Shown here: positions 1 to 8,779 of the stretch, piece by piece
Position numbering within the stretch: position 1 is the stretch's first letter
Layout of the letters: every line of letters begins with the position of its first letter
Origin: Bacillota bacterium
GTDB taxonomy: Bacteria > Bacillota > Clostridia > Lachnospirales > Lachnospiraceae
Reading direction: 5' to 3'
Assembly (NCBI GenBank): GCA_023457255.1
Contig: JAEWMB010000042.1
Coordinates: forward strand, 62,001-126,000
DNA: 64,000 nucleotides
Notes under the pieces: model-generated
What the model was told of the DNA's origin: nothing
Seen by the model: the letters and a program-made list of their open reading frames with translations, nothing else
The model's database searches: none
Translations under genes and position numbers: made by a program

Positions 1-69
1 GAACAAACAATGAGATTTCTTTTTGAACAGAGTGCTATATAACATAATAAAAATACAGAGGAGAATTGT

Positions 70-1092
70 ATGAAAACAAAAGAGTATATCATAAAAACGT
101 TGGAAACCTTGGTAAATATTCCAAGCCCATCCGGATTTACAAAAGAAGTCATGAGGTTTGTTGAAAAGGAAGCGAATCAGTATCAATATTCCTGTGAGTA
201 TATCAAGAGAGGCGGATTAATTATTACGGTTCCCGGAGAAAGCAGTGATTGTCTTGGTTTATCTGCTCATGTAGATACCCTTGGTGCCATGGTTCGGTCG
301 ATAAGTGGTGATGGCATGCTTCGTTTCACTTGTGTTGGTGGTTATACAATGAATAGTGTCGAAGGAGAGTATTGCAAAATCCATACAAGAGAAGGTAAGG
401 TGTATACCGGAACTATCCTTTCGAAAAGTCCATCGGTACATTCGTATGATGATGCAAGAACACTGGAACGCAAGGACCGGAACATGGAAATTCGTATCGA
501 TGAAAAAGTAACGAAGAAGGAAGATGTTCTAAATCTTGGAATTCATCATGGGGATTACATTAGTTTTGATGCACGTTTTGAATATACCCAAAGCGGATTT
601 ATAAAATCCAGGCATTTAGATGATAAAGCAAGTGTTGCTGTGCTATTGGGTTTACTAAAAGAGCTGTCGAAGCAAAAAATCACACCGAAGAGAACCTTAA
701 AGATTTTAATAAGTAATTTAGAAGAAATTGGTATGGGAGCCTCTTATATTCCTGCTGATATTAGTGAATTTATTGCGGTTGATATGGGAGCCATTGGAGA
801 CGATTTGGCAGGAAATGAATACTCGGTATCAATTTGCGCCTTAGACTCCTCAGGACCATATGATTACGAGTTAACAACGGACCTTAGGAATCTCGCAATA
901 GCGAATCAGATTCCTTATGTTGTAGATATTTTCCCTCATTATGGTTCTGATGCATCCGCGGCTATGCGTGGAGGAAATAATATTAGAGCGGCTTTAATTG
1001 GTCAGGGAATTCATGCTTCTCATGGTATGGAGCGTACCCATGAAATAGCACTGATTGCTACTTTAGACTTATTAAAAGCATATGTAAGATAA
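70..1092 (+). CDS. M42 family glutamyl aminopeptidase-like metallopeptidase
   Basis: A 340-residue protein of the usual length for M42 (FrvX/PepA-like) dinuclear metal aminopeptidases, which trim N-terminal residues from peptides in the cytoplasm. The family's metal and catalytic residues are recognisable: AHVDTLG (His67, Asp69), LDDKAS (Asp184/185), LEEIG (Glu218/219), AVDMG (Asp238) and a C-terminal HASHGMERTH segment. The start has a GAGGAGA ribosome-binding site 5 bases upstream. The family assignment is firm. The substrate is not known, and some members act as cellulases or deblocking peptidases, so the physiological role is open. The gene is followed by a long imperfect palindrome (1155-1248) and then by a convergent LysR gene, so it appears to be monocistronic. 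Confidence 0.88.
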   Translation: MKTKEYIIKTLETLVNIPSPSGFTKEVMRFVEKEANQYQYSCEYIKRGGLIITVPGESSDCLGLSAHVDTLGAMVRSISGDGMLRFTCVGGYTMNSVEGEYCKIHTREGKVYTGTILSKSPSVHSYDDARTLERKDRNMEIRIDEKVTKKEDVLNLGIHHGDYISFDARFEYTQSGFIKSRHLDDKASVAVLLGLLKELSKQKITPKRTLKILISNLEEIGMGASYIPADISEFIAVDMGAIGDDLAGNEYSVSICALDSSGPYDYELTTDLRNLAIANQIPYVVDIFPHYGSDASAAMRGGNNIRAALIGQGIHASHGMERTHEIALIATLDLLKAYVR

Positions 1093-1154
1093 GAATTAGC
1101 TTTACAAGCTGTGAAGTTAATAATAGAAGTAAGAAAAGAAAACAGCAAAACAAA

Positions 1155-1248
1155 GAGGCTGCTGCAAAAGAATAAGTACCGGATATGATAGGCAAAGAAA
1201 TGTATTGCATAGGATATCTGGTATAAATTTTCTTTTTGCGGCAGTCTC
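1155..1248. terminator. Long imperfect palindrome between convergent genes
   Basis: Outer arms at about 1155-1172 and 1230-1248 pair almost perfectly (GAGGCTGCTGCAAAAGAA against TTCTTTTTGCGGCAGTCTC), and inner arms GGATAT/ATATCTGG continue the stem. It sits between convergent genes, so it can act as a bidirectional terminator. Its length of about 94 bases is long for a simple terminator and could also suit a small palindromic repeat element. Confidence 0.55.
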
Positions 1249-1292
1249 GTTTGTACTTAATATTAGGAAATACCTTCTATCAGCAAAAGTAA

Positions 1293-2168
1293 TCAGTCAA
1301 ACCGTGGAATGGAATCTAGAAACTCCTCTATTGCAGATTTGTTTCCAACGTTATCTTTTCTTAGAATATAGCTATTAATTTTTGGTGTATCAAAATCAAG
1401 CAGTGGAATCATAATTAGTTGCCCATCCGCTAAATGCTGCTTAATGAAGCTTTTTGGAAGGAAACTAAAGCCGATTCCATCTAATAGATATTGTAAAAGA
1501 GTTGGGCTTTTATCAATTTCAAACCGGAAATGATGGTGCTTTGGAAATAGCTCACGAATGTAGATGCCTACATCTTGTAAAGCAAAATTACAATAAAGAT
1601 AATCAATACTCACCAATTGTTCTTTTGTAATTCCATCAGTATATTCTATGTTTTTTGGATGAGTTACAAGAACTAACTCATCGGTACGAAAAGAACGGCA
1701 TTCAAAGTATTTTTTATTCACCGGTATATAGGTAAATGCGAGGTCGATTAATTGATCTTGAAGCATTTGAACTAACGTAAAGGAGTGGTCAATCGTAACC
1801 CTCATCGATACATCAGGGTGATTTACAACAAAGGAGCGTATCGGCTCATATAGATGACACTCATATACCGTATTGGTAGTACCGATACGCAGTGCGGCAC
1901 GAAATGAATTTTGCGTGCTGAATTCCTGTATCATAGTCTCTTCAAGCTCGACGATCCGTTTCGCATATTCTAAAAATATTTCCCCATCTTTTGTTAAAGT
2001 GAGATTATTACGTTCCCGAAAGAATAATTTTTTTCCCAATTCTTTTTCTAACTCCATGATGCGGTTTGTTACTGTCGACTGGGCAACAAATTGCTGCTCT
2101 GCGGTTTGGGTAAAATTTTTTATTTTTGATAACAAGAGAAAGGTTTTTAAATTTTGTGTTTCCATCAT
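1293..2168 (-). CDS. LysR family transcriptional regulator
   Basis: A 291-residue protein with the LysR layout: an N-terminal winged helix-turn-helix (about residues 3-62, with FTQTAEQQFVAQSTVTNRI and a following LEKELGKKLF motif) and a C-terminal periplasmic-binding-protein-like effector domain (about 90-290). LysR proteins usually control a divergent neighbour or themselves in response to a small molecule. The divergent neighbour is the Gfo/Idh/MocA oxidoreductase starting at 2529, with a 360-base intergenic region between them, so this gene is a plausible regulator of that oxidoreductase. The effector is unknown. Two adjacent ATG codons could start it; the ribosome-binding site GGGAG fits either. 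Confidence 0.9.
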   Translation of the reverse strand: MMETQNLKTFLLLSKIKNFTQTAEQQFVAQSTVTNRIMELEKELGKKLFFRERNNLTLTKDGEIFLEYAKRIVELEETMIQEFSTQNSFRAALRIGTTNTVYECHLYEPIRSFVVNHPDVSMRVTIDHSFTLVQMLQDQLIDLAFTYIPVNKKYFECRSFRTDELVLVTHPKNIEYTDGITKEQLVSIDYLYCNFALQDVGIYIRELFPKHHHFRFEIDKSPTLLQYLLDGIGFSFLPKSFIKQHLADGQLIMIPLLDFDTPKINSYILRKDNVGNKSAIEEFLDSIPRFD

Positions 2169-2528
2169 GCTCTCCCTTCTGCTGCAATAGTATACACTAA
2201 TCTCTTCCGGCCATTTGCCTCGTCATGCATCAGATAGGTTAAGTATAATATGTTCTCAAGATACAGTCAATTGGCTTTCGAATTTCTAAATTAGTCACGG
2301 TATGGCTCATTCAGATTTTGAAGATGTGGCCGCAGACGAGTGCAAATGATTTCCCCATATTAAGAAATGATTGTTACAATCTATATTAATTGAGGATACT
2401 ATGGCCTAGTAATCATATAGAAAAACGGTATAATTTTTACCATATTTATGTTATAATATCAAATAGGAAAATATCTTTGTTACTCAAAAGATAGTAACAA
2501 AGAACTGCAAGAAAGGAAGGTTTTGGTT
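2169..2528. promoter_or_regulatory. Divergent regulatory region with inverted repeat
   Basis: The 360-base region between the LysR gene and the divergent oxidoreductase. A TATAAT box lies at 2452-2457. Downstream of it is a perfect 10-base inverted repeat, CTTTGTTACT at 2475-2484 and AGTAACAAAG at 2493-2502, separated by 8 bases. It could be an operator or a 5' UTR hairpin just before the ribosome-binding site. No gene or other element was seen in the rest of the region. Confidence 0.45.
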
Positions 2529-3503
2529 ATGAAAAATATTGCAATTTTAGGTGCTGGAAGAATAGCCAAGATGATGGCTCAAACTGTAAATGGAATGAAG
2601 GAGGTAAATCTATATGGTATTGCTTCCAGAGACATTAATAAAGCAGAAGAGTTTGCGAAGGAATTTAGCATAGCGCATGCCTATGGTTCCTATGAAGAGA
2701 TGTTAAAGGATCCGAATATAGATTTAGTGTATATTGCAACACCACATTCTCATCACTATGAACAAGCAAAATTATGTATACAGAATGGGAAGAATGTCTT
2801 ATGTGAGAAAGCATTCACAGCGAATAAAAAACAAGCAGAAGAAGTTCTGTCTTTCGCGAAAGAAAAAGGGCTGTTAATCACGGAGGCAATTTGGTCTCGT
2901 TATATGCCAATGGCTCAGACGATAAAAGAGGTTATGGAAAGCGGAATTATTGGAAGTCCGACTTCCTTAATTTCAACGTTTGGTGCACCGGTGAGTGAGA
3001 AGCCAAGACTTAAAGAACCTGCGCTAGCCGGCGGAGCATTGCTTGACCTTGGAATTTATCCTCTGACATTTGCATTGATTGCATTTGGTCATGAAATATC
3101 GGATATTAAAACTTCTGCTGTACTAAGTGATGCTGGTGTAGACGAACAGCATAGCATTATTCTGACTTATCAAGATGGTAAGATTGCAACCCTTTACAGC
3201 TCTATGATTAGTGCAATGGAATCAAAAGCCATTGTTTATGGAACGAAAGGCTATCTAAAAATCCAAGGTATGACAAATTATGAGAGAATTGAAGTATATA
3301 ATGCAAGCCGTGAGTTAATAAAAACGATAGAGAGACCGGAACAAATTACCGGATATGAGTATGAAGTGATGGCAGCTCTCAAAGCGATATCGGAAGGTAA
3401 ATTAGAATGTCAGGAGATGCCGCATATGGAAACGCTTCGAGTGATGGAACTTATGGACGGCCTTAGGGCTAGATGGGGCGTACATTATCCTTTCGAATCC
3501 TAA
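2529..3503 (+). CDS. Gfo/Idh/MocA family NAD(P)-dependent oxidoreductase
   Basis: About 324 residues. The N-terminal Rossmann fold starts with IAILGAGRIAKMMAQTV, has the conserved YIATPHSHHYEQA strand-loop around residue 75, and the family signature CEKAFTANKKQAEE around residue 95, where Lys is the usual catalytic or cofactor-near residue. The C-terminal half is the alpha/beta dimerisation and substrate domain. The family oxidises or reduces sugars, inositols and related polyols, for example trans-1,2-dihydrobenzene-1,2-diol or glucose-fructose oxidoreductase types; the exact substrate cannot be read from sequence. ATG at 2529 is preferred over the upstream TTG (2523) because AGGAAGG lies 8 bases before it. 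The GNAT gene follows by 15 bases, suggesting co-transcription. Confidence 0.88.
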   Translation: MKNIAILGAGRIAKMMAQTVNGMKEVNLYGIASRDINKAEEFAKEFSIAHAYGSYEEMLKDPNIDLVYIATPHSHHYEQAKLCIQNGKNVLCEKAFTANKKQAEEVLSFAKEKGLLITEAIWSRYMPMAQTIKEVMESGIIGSPTSLISTFGAPVSEKPRLKEPALAGGALLDLGIYPLTFALIAFGHEISDIKTSAVLSDAGVDEQHSIILTYQDGKIATLYSSMISAMESKAIVYGTKGYLKIQGMTNYERIEVYNASRELIKTIERPEQITGYEYEVMAALKAISEGKLECQEMPHMETLRVMELMDGLRARWGVHYPFES

Positions 3504-3518
3504 TAGAATAGGAGAGAT

Positions 3519-4337
3519 ATGATTGACAGAGAAAAATTTGATGTAATAAAAGGAAAGTTAAGAGACTTTAAGTATCATTCGCTAGAGTATATAGAATATG
3601 AATCTATAGCGGATTACAATATTATAAAAGACGATGAAGAAGGCCTTATATTATTTGGCAGACAAGCTGAAATCGGTAAATACGAGGTTCACTGGGCGGT
3701 AAACCAAGTGGAGATTCTCATAGAGCAGGTCAGAAAATTAGGAAAAGATATTTTAGTAACCTTTCTACCATTAGAATGGAGAGACTATCTTGTTAATGAA
3801 GGCTTTTATGAGTATGGATTTTTAAGAGAATATTGGATAGAGCAAATAGACAAGGTGGATACCGGAGGAATACAGATTAAGTACCTTGGAGAAAATCGTG
3901 AGAAAGAAGCCTCCAAAGTAACTTATTCCTGCCGGTGGCAGAGCAGAGAGTTCCGTGGAGAGAGTGAAGAATGGATAAAACAATGGCTTAATGGAACATG
4001 CACTGATGCGGTTAGCTGCAGCAAAACCAATATTCTAATTCACGAAGAAGCTGGAATTCTTGCCGGAATCGTATGTGTTGCTATCTACGGAGGGAACTCG
4101 GTACGGGGAAAAGTTGTCTGGGTTCGTGAACTTGCAGTTAATCCGAAATTCCAAGGAAGAGGAATAGGGCAGAATTTGATATTACAAGCGCTTGCTTATG
4201 GAAAAGAGCAAGGGGCGGTCCGTTCTTTTCTTATGGCGGATGAGTTAAATGAGCCAGCAAAGCATGTGTATGAAAAGACCGGATATGTCGGCAGTGAAAC
4301 GGAAATCCAGTTGGATATGATTTATGGCACAAGTTGA
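3519..4337 (+). CDS. GNAT family N-acetyltransferase
   Basis: A 272-residue protein whose C-terminal third (about 185-265) carries the GNAT acetyl-CoA binding region: VVWVRELAVNPKFQGRGIG, matching the family's V-x-P-x-x-Q/R-x-x-G-x-G/A motif A, followed by a NEPAKHVYEKTGY segment. The N-terminal two thirds is a second, diverged region with no clear catalytic motif, possibly a degenerate GNAT fold. The acceptor substrate is unknown. It lies 15 bases after the oxidoreductase with its own GGAGAG ribosome-binding site, and converges on the beta-helix gene with only 6 bases between stop codons. Confidence 0.78.
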   Translation: MIDREKFDVIKGKLRDFKYHSLEYIEYESIADYNIIKDDEEGLILFGRQAEIGKYEVHWAVNQVEILIEQVRKLGKDILVTFLPLEWRDYLVNEGFYEYGFLREYWIEQIDKVDTGGIQIKYLGENREKEASKVTYSCRWQSREFRGESEEWIKQWLNGTCTDAVSCSKTNILIHEEAGILAGIVCVAIYGGNSVRGKVVWVRELAVNPKFQGRGIGQNLILQALAYGKEQGAVRSFLMADELNEPAKHVYEKTGYVGSETEIQLDMIYGTS

Positions 4338-4343
4338 GAGGCG

Positions 4344-5897
4344 CTATTTTACTTTCGGTGTATTATTTTTCACGGTATGTCCGGCGTTTAGACTTGTATA
4401 AATAGCCTGGGAAGCTGTTACACCAAAAATCTTATTCCAAGTAATGCTGCAGTTTTTAGTGGTTGAATGAAGGTAAAGACCATTCTTGGCGGTAACTTTT
4501 ATTGTATTCATGTAAATTTTCAGATTCTTGGTATTGGAAACCCCAACTCCACCATAATAACTGCCTTTTGCTCCTGCTTTACTTATCTGATTCCAGTATA
4601 GATTCCCTGAATCACTATGGTCAATGCAAATCGAATAGCGATAGGTATCAGTGATATAGTTACTGCCAACGTAACAGGCAGGAGAATATTCTATAAAAAT
4701 ACCATAACGGGCGGTTTTCATGATGTGATTCTTTTTTATGGAAACCTTCGATAAGGGTCTGCTTTTACTGCCAATAATGCGAATGCCGTCTCCCCAGGAA
4801 AGGGTAGAGCCTGATAACGATTGTCTCATATTCTTTATGGTGTTTCCTTCAATTACAATGTAATAATTCTTAGGGAGCGGCTGTTTTTTCGTACTAGGCA
4901 GAGCAGGCAGATAATTGGTGGCTTCATTAGAAAATATAGTATAAACGAGTACACCGACAGCAGCTCTTTCTATCGTATTATTTTTTATGCTGGCATTTAC
5001 ATAGTTATAGGCTTTAATGCCGGCTTCCATAAGATCATGGAGTTTATTATCCTCAATTGTTATGTTGGTATGAAAAACTCCTTGAACAGAAGTATGAGAA
5101 CCAATACCGCGTGGATAGTTGTAGATTTCATTGTTTCTTATTGTAATTGTATTACATGGCAGATCGTCATATACAATTAAGCCGGCCTGCATGGAAGGAA
5201 CGATGATACTGTCATGGACAATATCCAGTTGGATTGCCTCCTTTAATGTAGTACCGTTATAACCATAGAGCGTACAACTTTCTATCGTACCATTTTTAAC
5301 ACCAGCCAAAGTGATAAGGTGGCTCTTATCTGGTACATTACGGATGATTGCGTTTTTAATAGTAATATTAGCGGCATGAATAAATCGAAAGCTTTCTGTG
5401 CCTTTATTGTAACCGGCAATCTTAGAGGAATCCCAGATACCGCCGTCGATCGTAATATTCTCTGAAGTTGTATAACCGCCGTTATCCTTGCTCATATCAT
5501 TTGCAAGCAGGGCTCCGCGTTGGTGATTCTTCATTAATTTGGCTCCGGCAGAGGCGACAATCGTAGTATTGGAATAGATTCGGAGCTCATGCTCTAACAG
5601 GTAAGTACCATTCGGTATATGTACGGTTAGATTGTAACCGTTATCCTTGTTATAATCTAATATTTGCTGAATTTCTTTTGCTGCTGCATTTGCAGGTATG
5701 GTAACATCCAGATCAATTCTTTTTGCACCTAACCTAACGGATATCTCAGGCGATACCTTATTAGTAAGGAGAGAAGAGGTTGAGGGAGAGGGTGCAATAT
5801 AGGAAGCAGCGTGAACTGCGTGGATAGTATCGGCATAGACAAATCCAGATAGAACTAGAGCAATCGACAGGGCGCAAAACGTTACGTTATATTTCAT
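4344..5897 (-). CDS. Secreted right-handed parallel beta-helix repeat protein
   Basis: About 517 residues from the chosen ATG. The N-terminus is a signal peptide (MKYNVTFCALSIALVLSG, then AHAAS-like cleavage region). The rest is made of roughly 22-residue rungs rich in the pattern N-x-I-T-I-x-x-N-x-I, for example ITIRNNEIYNY, ITIEDNKLHDL, ASIKNNTIERA and VSIKKNHIM, typical of Pectate_lyase_3/NosD-like beta-helix proteins. Such proteins are often polysaccharide lyases, hydrolases or epimerases, but no catalytic residues can be assigned here. In this plant-fibre-degrading context a cell-surface or secreted carbohydrate role is plausible. The open frame extends upstream to 5966; later starts at 5909, 5903 or 5897 place the signal peptide properly. 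It is monocistronic. Confidence 0.75.
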   Translation of the reverse strand: MKYNVTFCALSIALVLSGFVYADTIHAVHAASYIAPSPSTSSLLTNKVSPEISVRLGAKRIDLDVTIPANAAAKEIQQILDYNKDNGYNLTVHIPNGTYLLEHELRIYSNTTIVASAGAKLMKNHQRGALLANDMSKDNGGYTTSENITIDGGIWDSSKIAGYNKGTESFRFIHAANITIKNAIIRNVPDKSHLITLAGVKNGTIESCTLYGYNGTTLKEAIQLDIVHDSIIVPSMQAGLIVYDDLPCNTITIRNNEIYNYPRGIGSHTSVQGVFHTNITIEDNKLHDLMEAGIKAYNYVNASIKNNTIERAAVGVLVYTIFSNEATNYLPALPSTKKQPLPKNYYIVIEGNTIKNMRQSLSGSTLSWGDGIRIIGSKSRPLSKVSIKKNHIMKTARYGIFIEYSPACYVGSNYITDTYRYSICIDHSDSGNLYWNQISKAGAKGSYYGGVGVSNTKNLKIYMNTIKVTAKNGLYLHSTTKNCSITWNKIFGVTASQAIYTSLNAGHTVKNNTPKVK

Positions 5898-6237
5898 ATA
5901 CATTACCATTCTTTCGTATTTTAAATATCTTAAGTATTTCATAAAAGTACGACAAAAAGGAGTCAAAAAGAGTACAACTTTTTGTCCATCGAGCTAGAAG
6001 CAAAATGAAATACTATTGTAACATTTCTAATTCCAATATTCCATTGACTTTTACTGGGTAATTTCTAGAATTGGAAGGATACAATGAAACACAGAACTAT
6101 AAAAAGCGATAGATGTTTGGTTCTATTTTGTTTATAATAGCCGTATACTTCAAAATGAGAAAGGAGAGCGTAGCAAAAACCTACAGGAGTTTTTAGAGGT
6201 AACTTCCCTTAAAACGTTACGCTGCGGAATACAGGAT
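5898..6237. promoter_or_regulatory. Divergent intergenic region before cbiL
   Basis: Contains the promoters of the divergent beta-helix gene and cbiL. A TATAAT box is at about 6132-6137 for the plus strand. Between it and cbiL, the arms GCGTAGC and GCTGCG-like bases flank an AT-rich segment and could fold weakly, but no recognisable riboswitch core is present. The full cobalamin riboswitch lies after cbiL instead. Confidence 0.35.
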
Positions 6238-6918
6238 ATGAAAGGAACATTTTACGGAGTCGGGGTCGGACCGGGAGATCCCGAATTAATGACTCTAAAG
6301 GCTGTACGCATTATAAAGGAGTGCGATATTATTGTGAACCCAAGCTCCAATAAAGATACCTGTCTGGCATATCAGATTGCCAGTCAAGTGGTTTCTATGG
6401 AGAAAAAAATAGTACTGGAAGTTAATTTACCTATGACGAAAGATAAGAATCTATTAAAGGAAACCTATGACTTGGCTGCGGAGAGGATACTTCCGTTTTT
6501 AGAAAGCGGAAAAGATGTCGCAATGCTAACAATTGGAGATCCAACGATCTATTCCACTATTATCTATATTCAAGATAGAATAGAGAAATCAGGTTTTGAA
6601 ACAAGGATAATTAATGGTGTAACCTCATTTTGTGCTGCAAGTGCCGTTTTAAATCAAAGTCTAGCCGAACGGGAGGAATCACTGCATATATATCCAGGCT
6701 CCTATGATATTAAGGAAGCCTTATCTCTCTCCGGAACAAAGGTTTTTATGAAATCAGCCAGCAAATTTCATGAGGTGAAAGAACAGCTTAAGGATTTGCC
6801 TTGTGAGTTTAGCATGGTAGAAAACTGTGGATTAGAACAGGAATGTATGATCAAAGGAATTGGGAACTTTCCGGAAAAATCGTCATACTACACGATAATC
6901 ATAGCAAGAGAAAAATAG
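6238..6918 (+). CDS. cbiL: Cobalt-factor II / precorrin-2 C20-methyltransferase
   Basis: A 226-residue SAM-dependent tetrapyrrole methyltransferase. It begins with GTFYGVGVGPGDPELMTLKA, the SAM-binding GVGPGDPEL motif of the family, and has the second motif MLTIGDPTIYST and the GVTSF segment typical of CbiL/CobI. It methylates C20 of the cobalt-factor II macrocycle early in corrin formation. It precedes the rest of the cobalamin locus by about 800 bases that contain the cobalamin riboswitch, so it is probably transcribed from its own promoter or reads through into the riboswitch region. The ATG at 6238 lacks a strong ribosome-binding site, with ACAGGA just upstream. Confidence 0.9.
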   Translation: MKGTFYGVGVGPGDPELMTLKAVRIIKECDIIVNPSSNKDTCLAYQIASQVVSMEKKIVLEVNLPMTKDKNLLKETYDLAAERILPFLESGKDVAMLTIGDPTIYSTIIYIQDRIEKSGFETRIINGVTSFCAASAVLNQSLAEREESLHIYPGSYDIKEALSLSGTKVFMKSASKFHEVKEQLKDLPCEFSMVENCGLEQECMIKGIGNFPEKSSYYTIIIAREK

Positions 6919-7129
6919 CAAGAAAAATAATATCTGAAAAATATAATCCCTGAAAAAGAAAATAATTCTAAATAAAAACCAGAATTAAAAAGAATTTTGT
7001 AGTTTTGAATAAATAAATTTCGTAAGGTACTTTACTTATGAGCATATTTTCGATATAATAAAACGGATATAATTTCCATATATATTTATTTTCACTGGAA
7101 ATTATGCCTGACTGACAGGAGGTATCTTT

Positions 7130-7153
7130 ATGCCGCGAACTGCACAGGTATAA
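7130..7153 (+). pseudogene. Possible vestigial 5' end of a Y1 (REP-type) transposase gene
   Basis: A strong ribosome-binding site (AGGAGGT at about 7118-7124) precedes an ATG encoding MPRTAQV and a stop. MPRTAR-type N-termini are characteristic of TnpA(REP)/Y1 transposases in Firmicutes. The rest of such a gene is not visible downstream, where the cobalamin riboswitch begins. This could equally be a chance mini-ORF. Confidence 0.22.
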
Positions 7154-7191
7154 AGATTTATGTAATGAAATTCTATCTTGACAATATAATG

Positions 7192-7395
7192 TAGAGAGGT
7201 GCCTTGGCATAGAATTTATGTTCAAGGATAATAGGGAAATGGGTGAGAAACCCATGCGGTCCCGCCGCTGTAATGGAAGAGCATACTTCACTTACCAATG
7301 TAAGAAACGTCACTGAGGAATCGGGAAGACTTAAGTATGTGCAGAAGCCAGAGCCAGAAGACCTGCCTCACTACGGGATATTACACAAGGCTACG
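7192..7395 (+). promoter_or_regulatory. Cobalamin (AdoCbl) riboswitch
   Basis: The conserved core is readable: AGGTGCC-like 5' arm near 7197, GGGAAATGGGTGAGAAACCC near 7234, the invariant GCGGTCCCGCCGCTGTAA near 7256-7273, and the B12 box AGCCAGAAGACCTGCC near 7352-7367. It precedes cbiMNQO and is followed by a terminator at 7443-7480, so it most likely stops transcription of the cobalt importer and biosynthesis genes when adenosylcobalamin is plentiful. Open frames across it are spurious. Confidence 0.93.
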
Positions 7396-7442
7396 GTGAA
7401 TAGCTGGTGTAGAAAAGAAGCTCATATAGAGTTTTTTTTGTT

Positions 7443-7480
7443 ATGCCTTTATGCTATTTTGCGTAAAGGTATTTTTTATT
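7443..7480 (+). terminator. Intrinsic terminator, expression platform of the cobalamin riboswitch
   Basis: Arms ATGCCTTTATGC and GCGTAAAGGTAT pair with G-U wobbles around a short loop (about 7443-7471), followed by TTTTTTATTT. It lies about 75 bases after the B12 box and 245 bases before cbiM. Confidence 0.75.
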
Positions 7481-7725
7481 TGCAAAAAAGTTCTCAGAGA
7501 GTTTTTCTTATAGCTTAAATCATAACTTACTGTATTAAGGAATATGATTTTTGCTTTGTGTAAGTAAGGGAAAAGATAGGAGACAATTTATGTCAGATGA
7601 AAGTTCTATCAAGGATTGAAAGGAGGGTAGTAGAACCAAATATCTTTAGGAAGTTGTATCTTATATCGTTACATAAAAATATCAATTATTATGAAAAGGC
7701 GAAAAACGTCAGAATCGAGGTTATC

Positions 7726-8481
7726 ATGAGACAAAGAAAAATGATTCTTTTTATAGCACTTCTTTGTATTCCATTTGCAGTGAGTCGTTCGGTAAATGCG
7801 ATGCACATTATGGAGGGGTACTTACAGCCAAAATACTGTATTGCCTGGGGAATCTTGTGTATTCCATTTCTGCTTGCGGGCTTTTTATCCCTAAAAAAAT
7901 TAGTTTCAGAACATAAAAAGGCAATCATTATGTTAGCCATGTCGGGGGCCTACACGTTTGTTTTATCAGCCCTTAAGCTGCCATCGGTGACAGGCAGCAG
8001 CTCTCATCCTACTGGGACAGGTTTCGGTGCTATTTTACTGGGACCTTCCATTATGAGTATTCTAGGGATTATTGTTTTATTATTTCAAGCGTTGTTATTG
8101 GCTCATGGCGGTTTAACTACGCTTGGGGCAAACACGTTTTCCATGGCAATTGTAGGTCCGTTTGCAGCCTACGGAATCTACCGTTTAAGCCGTAAATGTA
8201 AGGTAAATAAGATGGTTGCGGTATTTTTAGCAGCAGCAATTGGAGACTTGATTACCTATGTAGTGACAGCTTTTCAATTGGCTTTGGCATATCCGTCGGA
8301 GGCAGGTGGAATGGGAGCATCGTTTCTTAAATTCTTAGGTATTTTTGCAGTAACTCAAATACCGATTGCTATTATTGAAGGAATCTTAACCGTCATTGTG
8401 ATTATGGCGTTAGAGAGTTACGCAAGACCGGAACTAAAAGAATTATCCTTTCTAAAGGAGGTGACAGTACATGAGCAGTAA
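7726..8481 (+). CDS. cbiM: Energy-coupling factor cobalt transporter substrate-binding protein CbiM
   Basis: About 251 residues. After an N-terminal signal-like hydrophobic stretch the mature protein would begin at MHIMEGYLQP, the MHIMEG motif whose N-terminal His coordinates the metal in the CbiM/NikM family. Several hydrophobic membrane segments follow, including GLTTLGANTFSMAIVGPF, a family hallmark. It is the membrane S-component that captures Co(II). The open frame extends to 7597, but ATG 7726, with CGAGG 6 bases upstream, gives the correct signal peptide. It overlaps cbiN by 11 bases and is part of cbiMNQO, immediately downstream of the riboswitch. Confidence 0.93.
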   Translation: MRQRKMILFIALLCIPFAVSRSVNAMHIMEGYLQPKYCIAWGILCIPFLLAGFLSLKKLVSEHKKAIIMLAMSGAYTFVLSALKLPSVTGSSSHPTGTGFGAILLGPSIMSILGIIVLLFQALLLAHGGLTTLGANTFSMAIVGPFAAYGIYRLSRKCKVNKMVAVFLAAAIGDLITYVVTAFQLALAYPSEAGGMGASFLKFLGIFAVTQIPIAIIEGILTVIVIMALESYARPELKELSFLKEVTVHEQ

Positions 8482-8779
8482 AGGCAAAACAATTATCATT
8501 TTATTATTATTATGTATAGTCATTGCCATTTTACCTTTAGCATTGATAAAAGATTCTGAATTTGGGGGAGCAGATGGAGAGGCTTCCGATGTGGTAACAG
8601 AAATTCTGGGGATTGAGGAGTATGAACCTTGGGCAAGTCCTATCTATGAACCGCCGGGCGGAGAAACAGAAAGTTTATTATTCTGTATCCAGGCTGCCCT
8701 TGGCGCCGGTGTTATCGGATATTCCATTGGAATATTAAAAGAAAGAAATAAGAGGAAAAAAGATGCTGTTGCTGGATAA
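8471..8779 (+). CDS. cbiN: Cobalt ECF transporter small membrane subunit CbiN
   Basis: A 102-residue protein with two membrane segments, at about residues 7-25 and 70-88, joined by an extracytoplasmic loop. It contains the CbiN signature FGGADGEASDVVTEI and EPWASPIYEPPGGETESLLFCIQAALGAGVIGY. CbiN is the auxiliary subunit that makes CbiM competent for cobalt uptake. It overlaps cbiM upstream and cbiQ downstream, with translationally coupled starts. AAAGGAGG precedes the ATG. Confidence 0.93.
   Translation: MSSKGKTIIILLLLCIVIAILPLALIKDSEFGGADGEASDVVTEILGIEEYEPWASPIYEPPGGETESLLFCIQAALGAGVIGYSIGILKERNKRKKDAVAG

Noticed and set aside
6968..7291. 107-codon minus-strand open frame
   Set aside because: It overlaps the riboswitch and AT-rich intergenic DNA and has no recognisable motif or ribosome-binding site.
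7243..7518. 91-codon open frame after cbiL
   Set aside because: It runs straight through the conserved cobalamin riboswitch core and its terminator; no protein similarity is visible.
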